Under the pieces are notes generated by a model, which saw only the letters and a program-made list of their open reading frames with translations, did no database searches and was not told the DNA's origin. Below are positions 25,372 to 33,352 of a DNA stretch of 35,110 bases, piece after piece. The DNA is from Roseburia sp. AM59-24XD. GTDB taxonomy: Bacteria > Bacillota > Clostridia > Lachnospirales > Lachnospiraceae. Both the position numbers and the translations under genes were made by a program. Numbering within the stretch: position 1 is the first letter of the stretch; the number at the start of each line of letters is the position of its first letter. Location: contig NZ_QUET01000031.1 in the NCBI RefSeq assembly GCF_003478445.1, positions 1 through 35,110 on the forward strand, read 5' to 3'.

Positions 25372-27383
25372 TGCCAATTAAATATGTACCGTTTATACCA
25401 GAGCCGGTGGAAGGACAAGCTGTGCTTGGAAATTTTAATAGAATATTGAGATACAAAGGCGCTGACGATGTTTCTATGACATTACAGCGTGGTATGCCTT
25501 TGTATGAAATGGAAAAACAGGAAACCGTGGGCGAAAACGCTGACGGCAATATGGTTATTCGTGGAGAATGTGTTTCTGCTTGCGCTTATCTGAAGGAGCA
25601 GGGTATTCAGGTTGATCTTGTTTATATTGACCCACCATTTGCCAGTGGTGCTGACTATGCAAAGAAAGTATATATTCGTCGAAATCCGAAAGTAGCAGAA
25701 GCTATTGCACAGGCTGAACAAGAGTTGGATGTTGATGAATTGAAAGCTTTTGAAGAAAAGATGTATGGTGATGTTTGGGATAAGGAAAAGTATCTTAACT
25801 GGATGTATGAAAACCTTATGGTGATTAAGTCAATTATGAGCGAAAGTGCTTCTATTTATGTGCATTTGGATTGGCATATGTTACACTATGTTAAAATACT
25901 TATGGACGAAATATTTGGCGAAGATAACTTTATCAATGAAATAATATGGCGAAGAAAACAGTCTGTTTCTTGGGCAAGTAAACAATTTGGGATCACCAAT
26001 GATACAATATTATGGTATGGGTATAATGCAGATGAGTATATTTTTAATCCAGAATACTCTATAGACGATGAAAATACTAAAAACTATTTAGAAAAAAGGT
26101 TTGTTTATGATGATAATGACGGTAGGGGGAAGTATATGAAATCTCCTCTTGTTAACTCATTGTATCGACCAAATTTGAAATATGTGTTTCATGGTGTTAA
26201 TCCTCCAGAAAATGGATGGTTATATAAAAAAGAGCGACTTGAAGAATGGTATCAGAATAATGAATTGGTAATGCCGTCTGATCCTAATATGAGAATTTAT
26301 AGAAAAATATATGCATCAACATATCAAGGACAGCCTATACAAAATATTTGGCTGGATATTCCAATAGTAAACCCAATGGCAAAAGAAAGAGCAGATGTAG
26401 ATTATGCAACTCAAAAGCCAGAAGCACTTCTCGAGCGAATTGTTAGAACATCATCCAATGATAATATGGTGGTAGCTGACTTTTTTGGCGGCAGTGGCGT
26501 AACTGCAGCAGTGGCAAACAAACTTGGGAGAAGATTCATCCATGCTGATATCGGATTGAACTCTATCCAGATAACTCGTGATCGTCTCGTTTCTGATGGT
26601 GCTGAATTTGATGTGCTTGAAATTAAAGATGGGGTTCAGCTTTATCGTAATCCTGTTCAAACAATGGATAAAATTAAATCTTTGATTCCTGGCTTGAAAA
26701 ATGAAGATTCTCTGGATTCTTTCTGGGAAGGTGCTATCTCTGATAGCAAGCTTGGTACAATTCCTGTTTACGTGCCAAATTTAATGGACAGCGCATCCAA
26801 ACTTCTTGATAAAGTGACCATGAACCGTATTATTCATCAGGCGATTCCAGAATTGGATAATGACATTAAAAAGGTTATTGTTTACTATATCGACATTACT
26901 GATGAAGTGGAGATTATGAATTTCATCAAAGAAGATGACAGTACGACTGTAGAAATTGAATTGCGTGATCTTAAATCAATTCTTGATGATGTTGTCATTG
27001 GTGATTATGCAGAATTCCATGCAGAAGAAATTGCAGGCGGATATGCAGTTGCTATTGATAAATTTATGAGTGATCGTGTGTTGTCTAAAATTGCAGAATT
27101 CAATCAGAAAGCATTCCTTAATTCTTCTGCGAAGAAATCGTATAAACCGATTGAAATCAGTGAAGAAGGCTTGGAACTTATTGAATTCCTTAGCCTGGAT
27201 TGCACTGCGACCGGTGGTGAGTGGCATTCTGATAGTGAAATCAAGATTGATAAAAATGGCTATGTTATCGTAGACGGCAATAAAACCAAGGAGTTCTGGG
27301 ATGGTTACATCCGCAGCACAAAGAAACCTCTCCGCCTTAAAATTCGTAACATTTGTGGGGATGAAACTGTTTGGGAGGTGTAA
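25371..27383 (+). CDS. Type III DNA methyltransferase, Mod subunit
   Basis: A 670-residue adenine-N6/cytosine-N4 methyltransferase of the beta class: catalytic motif IV VYIDPPFASGADYA (DPPF about residue 87) comes before the SAM-binding motif I ADFFGGSGVTAAVA (about 370). The central ~280 residues between them include the target recognition domain, as in type III Mod. Adds methyl groups on one strand of the recognition site and guides Res. It follows the 68-aa gene with a TAATG overlap and is followed 3 nt later by a TIR/DUF4062-like gene. Recognition sequence cannot be read from the protein. Confidence 0.92.
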   Translation: MPIKYVPFIPEPVEGQAVLGNFNRILRYKGADDVSMTLQRGMPLYEMEKQETVGENADGNMVIRGECVSACAYLKEQGIQVDLVYIDPPFASGADYAKKVYIRRNPKVAEAIAQAEQELDVDELKAFEEKMYGDVWDKEKYLNWMYENLMVIKSIMSESASIYVHLDWHMLHYVKILMDEIFGEDNFINEIIWRRKQSVSWASKQFGITNDTILWYGYNADEYIFNPEYSIDDENTKNYLEKRFVYDDNDGRGKYMKSPLVNSLYRPNLKYVFHGVNPPENGWLYKKERLEEWYQNNELVMPSDPNMRIYRKIYASTYQGQPIQNIWLDIPIVNPMAKERADVDYATQKPEALLERIVRTSSNDNMVVADFFGGSGVTAAVANKLGRRFIHADIGLNSIQITRDRLVSDGAEFDVLEIKDGVQLYRNPVQTMDKIKSLIPGLKNEDSLDSFWEGAISDSKLGTIPVYVPNLMDSASKLLDKVTMNRIIHQAIPELDNDIKKVIVYYIDITDEVEIMNFIKEDDSTTVEIELRDLKSILDDVVIGDYAEFHAEEIAGGYAVAIDKFMSDRVLSKIAEFNQKAFLNSSAKKSYKPIEISEEGLELIEFLSLDCTATGGEWHSDSEIKIDKNGYVIVDGNKTKEFWDGYIRSTKKPLRLKIRNICGDETVWEV

Positions 27384-27386
27384 TCA

Positions 27387-27818
27387 ATGGCTCAAAATGT
27401 GACATTGTATAACCTTTTGATTTCTTGTCCAGGTGATATTAAGGAAGAAGTTACATTGATTGAAGCTGCAGTAGATGAGTTTAATGAATTATATGCTGAA
27501 ACTTTAGGAATCACAATAAAAACTCGCCATTGGAGTAAGAGTTCTTATGCTCAGTCTGGAGGAAAACCACAGGCATTACTTAACGAACAGTTTGTAAATA
27601 AATGTGATGCAGCAGTTGCGATTTTTGGGACAAGATATGGCTCACCTACTGATGAGTTTGGTTCTGGAACAGAAGAAGAAATTGAAATTATGCTTCAATC
27701 GGGAAAACAAGTGTTTATGTATTTTTCGGATAAGCCTATCCCACCATCAAAAATAAATGGTGACGGTTATGAGAAAATACAAGCATTCTCTAATAGAGGA
27801 ATGGATTGTTCAGAATGA
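27387..27818 (+). CDS. TIR/DUF4062-like protein, truncated
   Basis: 143 residues starting YNLLISCPGDIKEEVTLIE, then CDAAVAIFGTRYGSPTDEFG and SGTEEEIEIMLQSGKQVFMY. This Rossmann-like layout with a conserved Glu in GTEEEI resembles DUF4062/TIR-type domains often found in NAD-consuming or signalling defence proteins. Such proteins are usually longer, with a C-terminal effector or sensor part. Here the frame ends at about 27816 and is followed by an unexplained open frame (27757-28029) that runs into a displaced integrase fragment, so it was probably truncated by recombination. Translated with mod (3-nt gap). Confidence 0.6.
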   Translation: MAQNVTLYNLLISCPGDIKEEVTLIEAAVDEFNELYAETLGITIKTRHWSKSSYAQSGGKPQALLNEQFVNKCDAAVAIFGTRYGSPTDEFGSGTEEEIEIMLQSGKQVFMYFSDKPIPPSKINGDGYEKIQAFSNRGMDCSE

Positions 27819-27991
27819 ACTTACAGAGCAGATATATACAGAAACAGAACTGTTATCCGTTATTGCAGAATTGTATCTGCAAATCTGTGGAGACTTTAGA
27901 TACCAAGAGCATATACAAAGCATTTGTAAAAAATGGATTGCTGGCCAGACTCCAATGGTAATTAACAACAAAGAAACTATTGGAATTGCAG

Positions 27992-28617
27992 AAGTATCAT
28001 GTTGGTGGAAAACCGCATTTTGTTTATAGCTGGCGATTAGAGCCTACTGACAAGCTACCGGTAGGAAAGAAGCCATGCTTATCCCTGAGAGAACTTGAAA
28101 AGCAAGGACTTCTGATATGAGATATATCATCGATAGCACAAAGACGAGTGCAGGAACAAGAAAATTGCCAATAACTCAGGATGTGGCAAATATGTTCAGA
28201 GCGATTATTGAGGATCGTGAAGCGCCAAAGTATGAAAAGATTATAGACGGATATTCCGGATTTCTATTTGTTGATAAGAACGGAAATCCGTTGGTGGCTA
28301 TGCATTGGCAGCATAGACTGAACCATATGGTGAAAAGATACAATGATATTTACCGGGTTCAGATGCCTAATATCACGCCGCATGTATGCCGCCACACATA
28401 TTGTAGTAATATGGCCAAGTCAGGTATGAACCCTAAGACTTTACAATATCTCATGGGGCATTCTGATATAGCGGTAACGCTTAATGTTTATACGCACATC
28501 GGACTGGATGATGCAACGGAAGAATTGAGAAAATTGGAAGAAATGGAAAATGCCCGTAGGGAATTGGAAAAGGGGCAGGAGAAACCAGTAAGTCAGAAAA
28601 TGTTTAAAGCAATTTAG
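27992..28617 (+). pseudogene. Tn916-type tyrosine integrase with internal deletion
   Basis: The first piece (27992-28120) reads KYHVGGKPHFVYSWRLEPTD and KLPVGKKPCLSLRELEKQG, the arm-binding N-terminal domain of Tn916-like integrases. The second (28117-28617, 166 aa, overlapping ATGA) begins at STKTSAGTRKLPIT and contains the HxxR motif HVCRHTYCSNM, GHSD and the Tyr nucleophile in NVYTHIG. Missing are the core-binding domain and the first catalytic Arg, about 170 residues out of ~400. The C-terminal piece could not recombine alone. It normally lies at the right end of an element, but here 3 kb of cargo separates it from the junction at 31,751. Confidence 0.82.
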
Positions 28618-28632
28618 AAAATATCAAACGCA

Positions 28633-28660
28633 GCCTAAGTCAGAAATGGCTTGGGCGTGT
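28633..28660 (+). terminator. Weak terminator after integrase remnant
   Basis: GCCTAAG (28633-28639) pairs with CTTGGGC (28650-28656), one wobble, followed by GTGTTTGTGG. Short T tract, so only a candidate. Confidence 0.4.
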
Positions 28661-28683
28661 TTGTGGTTATTGGAGGGATAAAA

Positions 28684-30669
28684 ATGACATCAAAAGAAAT
28701 AGTAGATGCTGTAACTAGTTATGTCCGTGATGAAAATGCGAAGTATGCCATCTTGATTGATGGAGCATGGGGAAGTGGAAAAACCTTTTTGTATGAAAAC
28801 GATTTATGTGATGCAATATCAGATATAGAAATTGGGAAAAATGATAGAAAAGCAAATGTTTATATTTCATTATATGGAGTTTCTTCAATCGAGGCATTGT
28901 CAAAACAATTGCTGACTAATTATCTGATATATGTAAAAGCAAATGGAAATGAAATGGTAAAGAAAGGTGTAAAGCCGGTAGCTGGTATTTTAGGTGTTGT
29001 AAGTAAGGCATTTTCTTTTTCGATAGGATCATTTTCGGCTGATTTTAGTGAGATTTTACAAGATATTTCAGGGTTATTAGAGGCAAAAAACATGGTTGTT
29101 TGTTTTGATGACTTAGAAAGATGCTCCATACCAATCAATGAATTTTTTGGTTATGTAAATAATCTTATTGAACATTGTAATTGCAAAGTTTTGATTTTAG
29201 CTGATGAAAATAATATAGGAAAAATATACGCAAATACAAACATAGAACAAAAATATCAAACTATATTAACAGGTGATAGAAAAGTTATTCAAGATATATC
29301 AGAAGAGGATAGAAAGAAGAATGCAACTGCTAAAGATTCGATTACAATCAAAGAATTAAAAGAATTGAATGAAAGATTGTACTCAGAAAATTTTATTTAT
29401 CGTGATATAAAAGAGAAAGTTATTGGAAAGACATGTCACTACTATCCAGGAATAAAAGAAAGTTTAGAGAAACTAATTTCTGGTACAGATAAACATAAAG
29501 GCTGTGTTGGTGAGGGCAATTATAAAGATTTTTTAGAATGTCATAGCGATTCGATAGCAGCGGTATTTAATGAAGTAGACAATAGGAATTTGAGAATTAT
29601 TATTGCATGGTTGGACATGTTTAGAAAAATTTTTGACATGACATATCGAAATATGAATTCATCTAAATATTTTGAGAATATTATTGCTGATTTTATGAGA
29701 TATAGTATTTGGGTTATTGTTTCAAGTAAAAAGAATAAGAAGATTATTAAAAGTGCGTATTATGGAAATTCTGATTATGTTTATTTTGAAGGTCATGAAT
29801 ACACGCATACAATCAGATATTATTTTATTGATAAATACATAAGAAGTGACTATCTTGATGAGGTTGATTTGGTGAGAGCTTCAAGGAGTATTGAGGCTAG
29901 ATGCGAACGTGAAAAATTATATAACAAAGAACAAGTACAGTCTACGGGAGTGGCATATTCGGAATTGAAAAATTGGAGATATATGGAGGATGATAACATA
30001 CGTGAAAGTATTCAAAAAATGATTCTTGAATTGAAAGAAGACAAATATGCATATCCTGCTTATTCAAATATTATTGAGTTACTACTTTTCTTTAATAAAT
30101 TAGGATTATATAAAGGGGATGTATACGAGGTTCAAAAAATCATGTTATCCCTTGTAGAAAAAGATATGCATGTTCAAGATGAGAGTAGAATGCCCATTTC
30201 TTTTAGTGATGAAGATGAAAAACATAAATACTTGGAGATGTATAAACCTATTGCTGAAAGTCGAAAAATGAGAAATGAAGTCCTTGATAAAGGAGAGATA
30301 GAAGAAGAAAAAGTTTATGATAATGCGGATGCTTTTTTACAACATTGTCATAAGAGAGAAGATTATTATTGCACGCGTAAATCATTTATGGAATACATAG
30401 ATATAGAAAAGGTAATAAAGTTAATAAATAGCAGTGACTTAGAGGGAATCTATAAAATAGCAGATGCGTTCAATGTAATATATTATATGGGCAATGTGAA
30501 AGACTTTTATATGAATGATATTGAAGGATTACAATTATTGGCAGAAAGATTAAATAATCAAGAAGACGTTATCGCTGAAAGCATTACAAGAAAATATGCC
30601 ATTGAATATTTGCTTTCTCAGATTAATAAAACACTTATAGGGTTAGGCGTAGGAGGTGAAAATGACTAA
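28684..30669 (+). CDS. KAP-family P-loop NTPase, likely defence protein
   Basis: 661 residues from the ATG behind GGAGGG. Walker A GAWGSGKT (about residue 26) right at the N-terminus, with Walker B VVCFDDLER (about 139) and sensor-like LILADENN, the KAP/STAND-type ATPase arrangement. There is a weakly hydrophobic stretch between the two (residues about 95-120, VAGILGVVSKAFSFSIGSF), possibly the membrane-like insert of KAP proteins. The C-terminal 450 residues are helical and lysine/tyrosine-rich with no recognised domain. The next gene starts 2 nt after its stop. Placed beside type III restriction-modification and Abi genes, it is probably the sensor/ATPase of a two-gene anti-phage unit. Confidence 0.75.
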   Translation: MTSKEIVDAVTSYVRDENAKYAILIDGAWGSGKTFLYENDLCDAISDIEIGKNDRKANVYISLYGVSSIEALSKQLLTNYLIYVKANGNEMVKKGVKPVAGILGVVSKAFSFSIGSFSADFSEILQDISGLLEAKNMVVCFDDLERCSIPINEFFGYVNNLIEHCNCKVLILADENNIGKIYANTNIEQKYQTILTGDRKVIQDISEEDRKKNATAKDSITIKELKELNERLYSENFIYRDIKEKVIGKTCHYYPGIKESLEKLISGTDKHKGCVGEGNYKDFLECHSDSIAAVFNEVDNRNLRIIIAWLDMFRKIFDMTYRNMNSSKYFENIIADFMRYSIWVIVSSKKNKKIIKSAYYGNSDYVYFEGHEYTHTIRYYFIDKYIRSDYLDEVDLVRASRSIEARCEREKLYNKEQVQSTGVAYSELKNWRYMEDDNIRESIQKMILELKEDKYAYPAYSNIIELLLFFNKLGLYKGDVYEVQKIMLSLVEKDMHVQDESRMPISFSDEDEKHKYLEMYKPIAESRKMRNEVLDKGEIEEEKVYDNADAFLQHCHKREDYYCTRKSFMEYIDIEKVIKLINSSDLEGIYKIADAFNVIYYMGNVKDFYMNDIEGLQLLAERLNNQEDVIAESITRKYAIEYLLSQINKTLIGLGVGGEND

Positions 30670-30671
30670 TT

Positions 30672-31577
30672 ATGGCTAGAGGACTATTGCTAGGTAATGG
30701 AATTAATTCACGTCTATGTATATGGGATTTATCTGTAAAAAATATTGCTGACAGATTCAAAAAGAACGTATTAGTTTACTCAATTATCATTAATAATATT
30801 TTTGGTGTGCAAATAGAAGAAGATTTTTTGAATTATTCAGAGATGCCAATAAGTGAGTTGGGAATAGAGACGTTAGCGGGTGTTTTGTACAAGTACATAA
30901 AAGAAAATAAAAATCAGAGTTGGACAGATAACGATGAATACAGACTGCAAGATTTGATAACCTGTATTTGTATAACATCCATTTTTTATGATAAGAAGGG
31001 TAAAATCGGACAAGTATATGATAAAAGTAAGATGCCATTTGTAGAGAATTATGATTACATATTTACATTAAATTATTTTGAATTTTGGGATAAAGAACAA
31101 CGATGTGTTCATTTACATGGAAAAGTTGATTTATCAAAACTTGATAACGTGAACAATGCAATACTTGTTAGTTCAGGGAGGATGAATTTAGCGGAATATG
31201 CAAGGGCTGTCGATTATATGAAAAAAACAAATAATGTAATAGAGTTTTATCCCAATGATTTAGTGTTTTCACCAAGTGCTGTGAAAAAAGATAAATTGAT
31301 CTGTGTAACAGGTGTATATCCCTCTGATAAATTGTATCCTGCAGATGATTTGTTTTTATACAGACCTAAAGAATTATATGTAGACCTAGATTCAGTAGAT
31401 GAGCTTGATGTGTTTGGGATGTCCCCTTTTGGAGATGAAAGTATTATTGAAAAGATAAATGAGAAAAAATTAGTTCGCGTTTTTGTTTATAATAAAGATG
31501 AAAATGAAGAGACGAAAGCGTGGAAAAGTAAGTTGAAATGTAATTACGAGTTGTTGGATTCAAGTGATCTGAAGTAG
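30672..31577 (+). CDS. SIR2/AbiH-like protein, candidate effector
   Basis: 301 residues. Motifs fit the SIR2/AbiH Rossmann fold in order: GNGIN near the N-terminus (residues 8-12, nucleotide loop), FTLNYF (about 131), VHLHGKVD (about 147, candidate catalytic His) and VFGMSPFGDESI (about 250, the G-x-S/D signature). SIR2-like defence effectors degrade NAD+, and AbiH proteins cause abortive infection; which applies is not decided by sequence. Tightly coupled to the KAP NTPase (2-nt gap). Its stop codon lies in a GAAGTAGTAA that mirrors the integrase arm repeat, only 14 nt before repeat pair 4a, so it is the last gene of the element. Confidence 0.65.
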   Translation: MARGLLLGNGINSRLCIWDLSVKNIADRFKKNVLVYSIIINNIFGVQIEEDFLNYSEMPISELGIETLAGVLYKYIKENKNQSWTDNDEYRLQDLITCICITSIFYDKKGKIGQVYDKSKMPFVENYDYIFTLNYFEFWDKEQRCVHLHGKVDLSKLDNVNNAILVSSGRMNLAEYARAVDYMKKTNNVIEFYPNDLVFSPSAVKKDKLICVTGVYPSDKLYPADDLFLYRPKELYVDLDSVDELDVFGMSPFGDESIIEKINEKKLVRVFVYNKDENEETKAWKSKLKCNYELLDSSDLK

Positions 31578-31590
31578 TAATATGATTTTT

Positions 31591-31612
31591 CTACTACGTT
31601 TTTACTACGATT
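31591..31612 (+). repeat. 11-nt arm-type repeat pair 4a (right end of island)
   Basis: CTACTACGTTT followed directly by TTACTACGATT, about 155 nt before the core of junction 3. Shares TACTAC with pair 4b on the other side of the core. Between them lies a hairpin CGTAG...CTTG...CAAG...CTACG (about 31689-31719). Confidence 0.6.
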
Positions 31613-31750
31613 GACGTCTGTGTATTGCATAGTTTTGCTACAATTTGCATTTTTACATACATTTTTAGTGGAGGTTGTAAAAGGCCCGTAGAACTTGCAA
31701 AACCAAGCAAAACTACGCGGTATTTATCAAATTATGAAGGAGAAATTTAC

Positions 31751-31810
31751 ATGATAAAAGTACTATTCGTCTGCCATGGCAGTACACTAATCGAGCGCGG
31801 AAACCCTTGA
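31751..31810 (+). other. Attachment junction 3: 5' end of an LMW-PTP gene
   Basis: Behind GAAGGAG, ATG at 31751 encodes MIKVLFVCHGS and then leaves the family, stopping at TGA 31808-31810. Core TCGTCTGCCATGGCAG. Right junction of the defence island and left junction of the following ICE. Confidence 0.78.
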
Positions 31811-31843
31811 TATTCCTTGACTTTTTGAAGCTAACAGAGAAAA

Positions 31844-31865
31844 TTTACTACTTATTTACTACTTA
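31844..31865 (+). repeat. 11-nt arm-type repeat pair 4b (ICE left end)
   Basis: TTTACTACTTA occurs twice back to back, perfectly, 62 nt after the core of junction 3. Same offset as pairs 1 and 3. Likely binding site for the ICE integrase N-terminal domain. Confidence 0.7.
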
Positions 31866-31922
31866 CTAAAATTGTTGATTGCCTTGCCACGATATAAATA
31901 AAATTGAACATTATTCGCATAA

Positions 31923-31972
31923 GCGACGTTACCTTATCCCAACAGGGAAACAAGGAACGCCGCTATTTTTTT
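31923..31972 (+). terminator. Terminator/attenuator in ICE leader
   Basis: GCGACGTTACCTT pairs imperfectly with AAGGAACGCCGC, with an inner CCC/GGG, followed by seven T. It would stop transcripts entering from the island or attenuate the ICE leader. Confidence 0.6.
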
Positions 31973-31980
31973 ACCCTCAT

Positions 31981-32092
31981 GTTACGCAGTAGGGGCAAAA
32001 AGAGCCTTGCTACATAAGGCTTTGCGGGTGTGGTTTTCACAGGGTAAGGGATTGATACCTAAACCCTCAAAATCGCTGTTCTACTGCGTAAC
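31981..32092 (+). other. Structured ICE leader closed by an 11-bp inverted repeat
   Basis: GTTACGCAGTA (31981-31991) and TACTGCGTAAC (32082-32092) are exact complements and enclose smaller stems such as AGCCTT/AAGGCT. It ends 29 nt before the first ICE gene. Possible structured RNA, oriT/replication site or regulator target. Confidence 0.5.
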
Positions 32093-32121
32093 AAATATGA
32101 AGCAAAGGAGTTGATGAAGGT

Positions 32122-33033
32122 ATGGCAGTTTTCCGCGTGGAGAGAAACACAGGATATACGGTTATGAGTAACCACCATTTACGCAATAAGGAGCTTTCCC
32201 TAAAAGCAAAAGGGCTGTTATCACAAATGCTGTCCTTGCCGGAGGATTGGGACTACACCCTTGCGGGGCTGTCCTATATCAACCGGGAAAGTATCGACGC
32301 TATCCGCACTGCTGTATGGGAGCTTGAAAAAGCCGGATATATCACAAGACGGCAGGGACGCGACGAGAAAGGTAAAATGACCGCTATCGAGTACACCATT
32401 TACGAACAGCCACAGCCCCCGGCATTGGATTGTCCGGTATTGGAAAATCCAACAGCGGATAACCCGATATTTGAAAATCCGACACCGGATAACCCGACGT
32501 CGGAAAATCCAATGCAATTAAATAAAGATATACAAAAGACTGACTTATCAAAAAAAGAAAAATCAAATACGGATTTATCAAATAACCATTCCATTCCTAT
32601 CCTTTCCCCTAGCCCCTCTCCTTTGAGGGAAGAAACGGCAGAGCCGGAACGGAAAGGAACGGAAGCGGCAGACGCATACCGAGTGTATGAGGAAATCATC
32701 AAGGACAATATCGAATATGAGCATTTTATCAAGCATACTGACATTGACAGGGAACGCTTGGACGAGATTGTGTCCCTTATCCTTGAAACTGTCTGCACCA
32801 AACGAAAGACAATCCGTATCGCCGGGGACGATTATCCGGCAGAGCTTGTCAAAGCAAAGTTTATGAAGCTGAACAGCAGCCACATTGAATTTGTCTTTGA
32901 CTGCATGAAAGAGAACACCACGAAAATCCGCAACATCAAGCAATATCTGAAAGCGGTACTTTTCAACGCACCCAACACCATTGACAGCTATTACACCGCC
33001 CTTGTCAACCACGATATGTACGGCGGCTATTAA
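32122..33033 (+). CDS. ICE HTH/replication-initiator-like protein
   Basis: 303 residues. The N-terminus NTGYTVMSNHHLRNKELSLK and GLLSQMLSLPEDWDYTLAGL is the winged-helix domain common to the first gene of Tn1549-type elements and to RepA_N/DnaD-like initiators. The middle has an unusual repeat ENPTADNP / ENPTPDNP / ENPM, a proline-rich linker. The C-terminal ~110 residues (DNIEYEHFIKHTDIDRERLD to the end) form a helical DUF6017-like domain. Likely helps initiate element replication or regulate transfer. AAAGGAG lies 11 nt before the ATG. Confidence 0.8.
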   Translation: MAVFRVERNTGYTVMSNHHLRNKELSLKAKGLLSQMLSLPEDWDYTLAGLSYINRESIDAIRTAVWELEKAGYITRRQGRDEKGKMTAIEYTIYEQPQPPALDCPVLENPTADNPIFENPTPDNPTSENPMQLNKDIQKTDLSKKEKSNTDLSNNHSIPILSPSPSPLREETAEPERKGTEAADAYRVYEEIIKDNIEYEHFIKHTDIDRERLDEIVSLILETVCTKRKTIRIAGDDYPAELVKAKFMKLNSSHIEFVFDCMKENTTKIRNIKQYLKAVLFNAPNTIDSYYTALVNHDMYGGY

Positions 33034-33051
33034 AAACAGGAGGATTTTAAT

Positions 33052-33270
33052 ATGGCACAGAAAACAGGAGCTTTGATTTTTGATGAAACGGCAGACCGTT
33101 ACGACATTCGCTTTGACCTTAACGACTACTACGGAGGATTGCATTGTGGGGATTGCCTTGAAGTGTTTGTACGCGGCAAATGGAAGCCGACCCGCATGGA
33201 ATACGGGGACAACTGGTATCTTGTCGGTGTGAGGGCTTCGGATTTGAACGGGCTGCGGGTGCGTATCTAA
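33052..33270 (+). CDS. DUF5348 protein of Tn1549-like ICE
   Basis: 72 residues. GALIFDETADRYDIRF, YGGLHCGDCLEVFV and WKPTRMEYGDNWYLVG match the small DUF5348 proteins regularly encoded between the HTH gene and pcfB in such elements. Function unknown; small beta-rich protein. AGGAGG precedes the ATG. Confidence 0.8.
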   Translation: MAQKTGALIFDETADRYDIRFDLNDYYGGLHCGDCLEVFVRGKWKPTRMEYGDNWYLVGVRASDLNGLRVRI

Positions 33271-33352
33271 AGGCGGCATGAAAAATGTACGCCTTATTTT
33301 TATGCCCCGAAGCGGCACACCACCCTAACCAAACTATGAAAGGAGGGATTTC

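Larger units (their letters stand above)
19942..31781 (+). mobile_element. Defence island bounded by two LMW-PTP junctions
   Basis: The segment lies between two phosphatase-gene cores (19926-19941 and 31765-31781) and has 11-nt repeat pairs just inside each end (20003-20024 and 31591-31612). It carries Abi_2, Fic, type III restriction-modification, a TIR/DUF4062-like gene, a deleted integrase and a KAP + SIR2/AbiH pair. No conjugation genes remain. It looks like an integrative element that lost its own integrase and is now cis-mobilizable at best. Limits are inferred from the repeated cores. Confidence 0.6.

Noticed and set aside
31625..31810. 61-aa ORF as a gene in its own right
   Set aside because: Only the part from ATG 31751 has an RBS and it encodes the phosphatase start; the upstream extension is leader sequence.
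31591..31865. CRISPR-like short repeats
   Set aside because: Only pairs of 11-nt adjacent repeats without spacers; position relative to the cores fits integrase arm sites. No CRISPR array was seen in the window.
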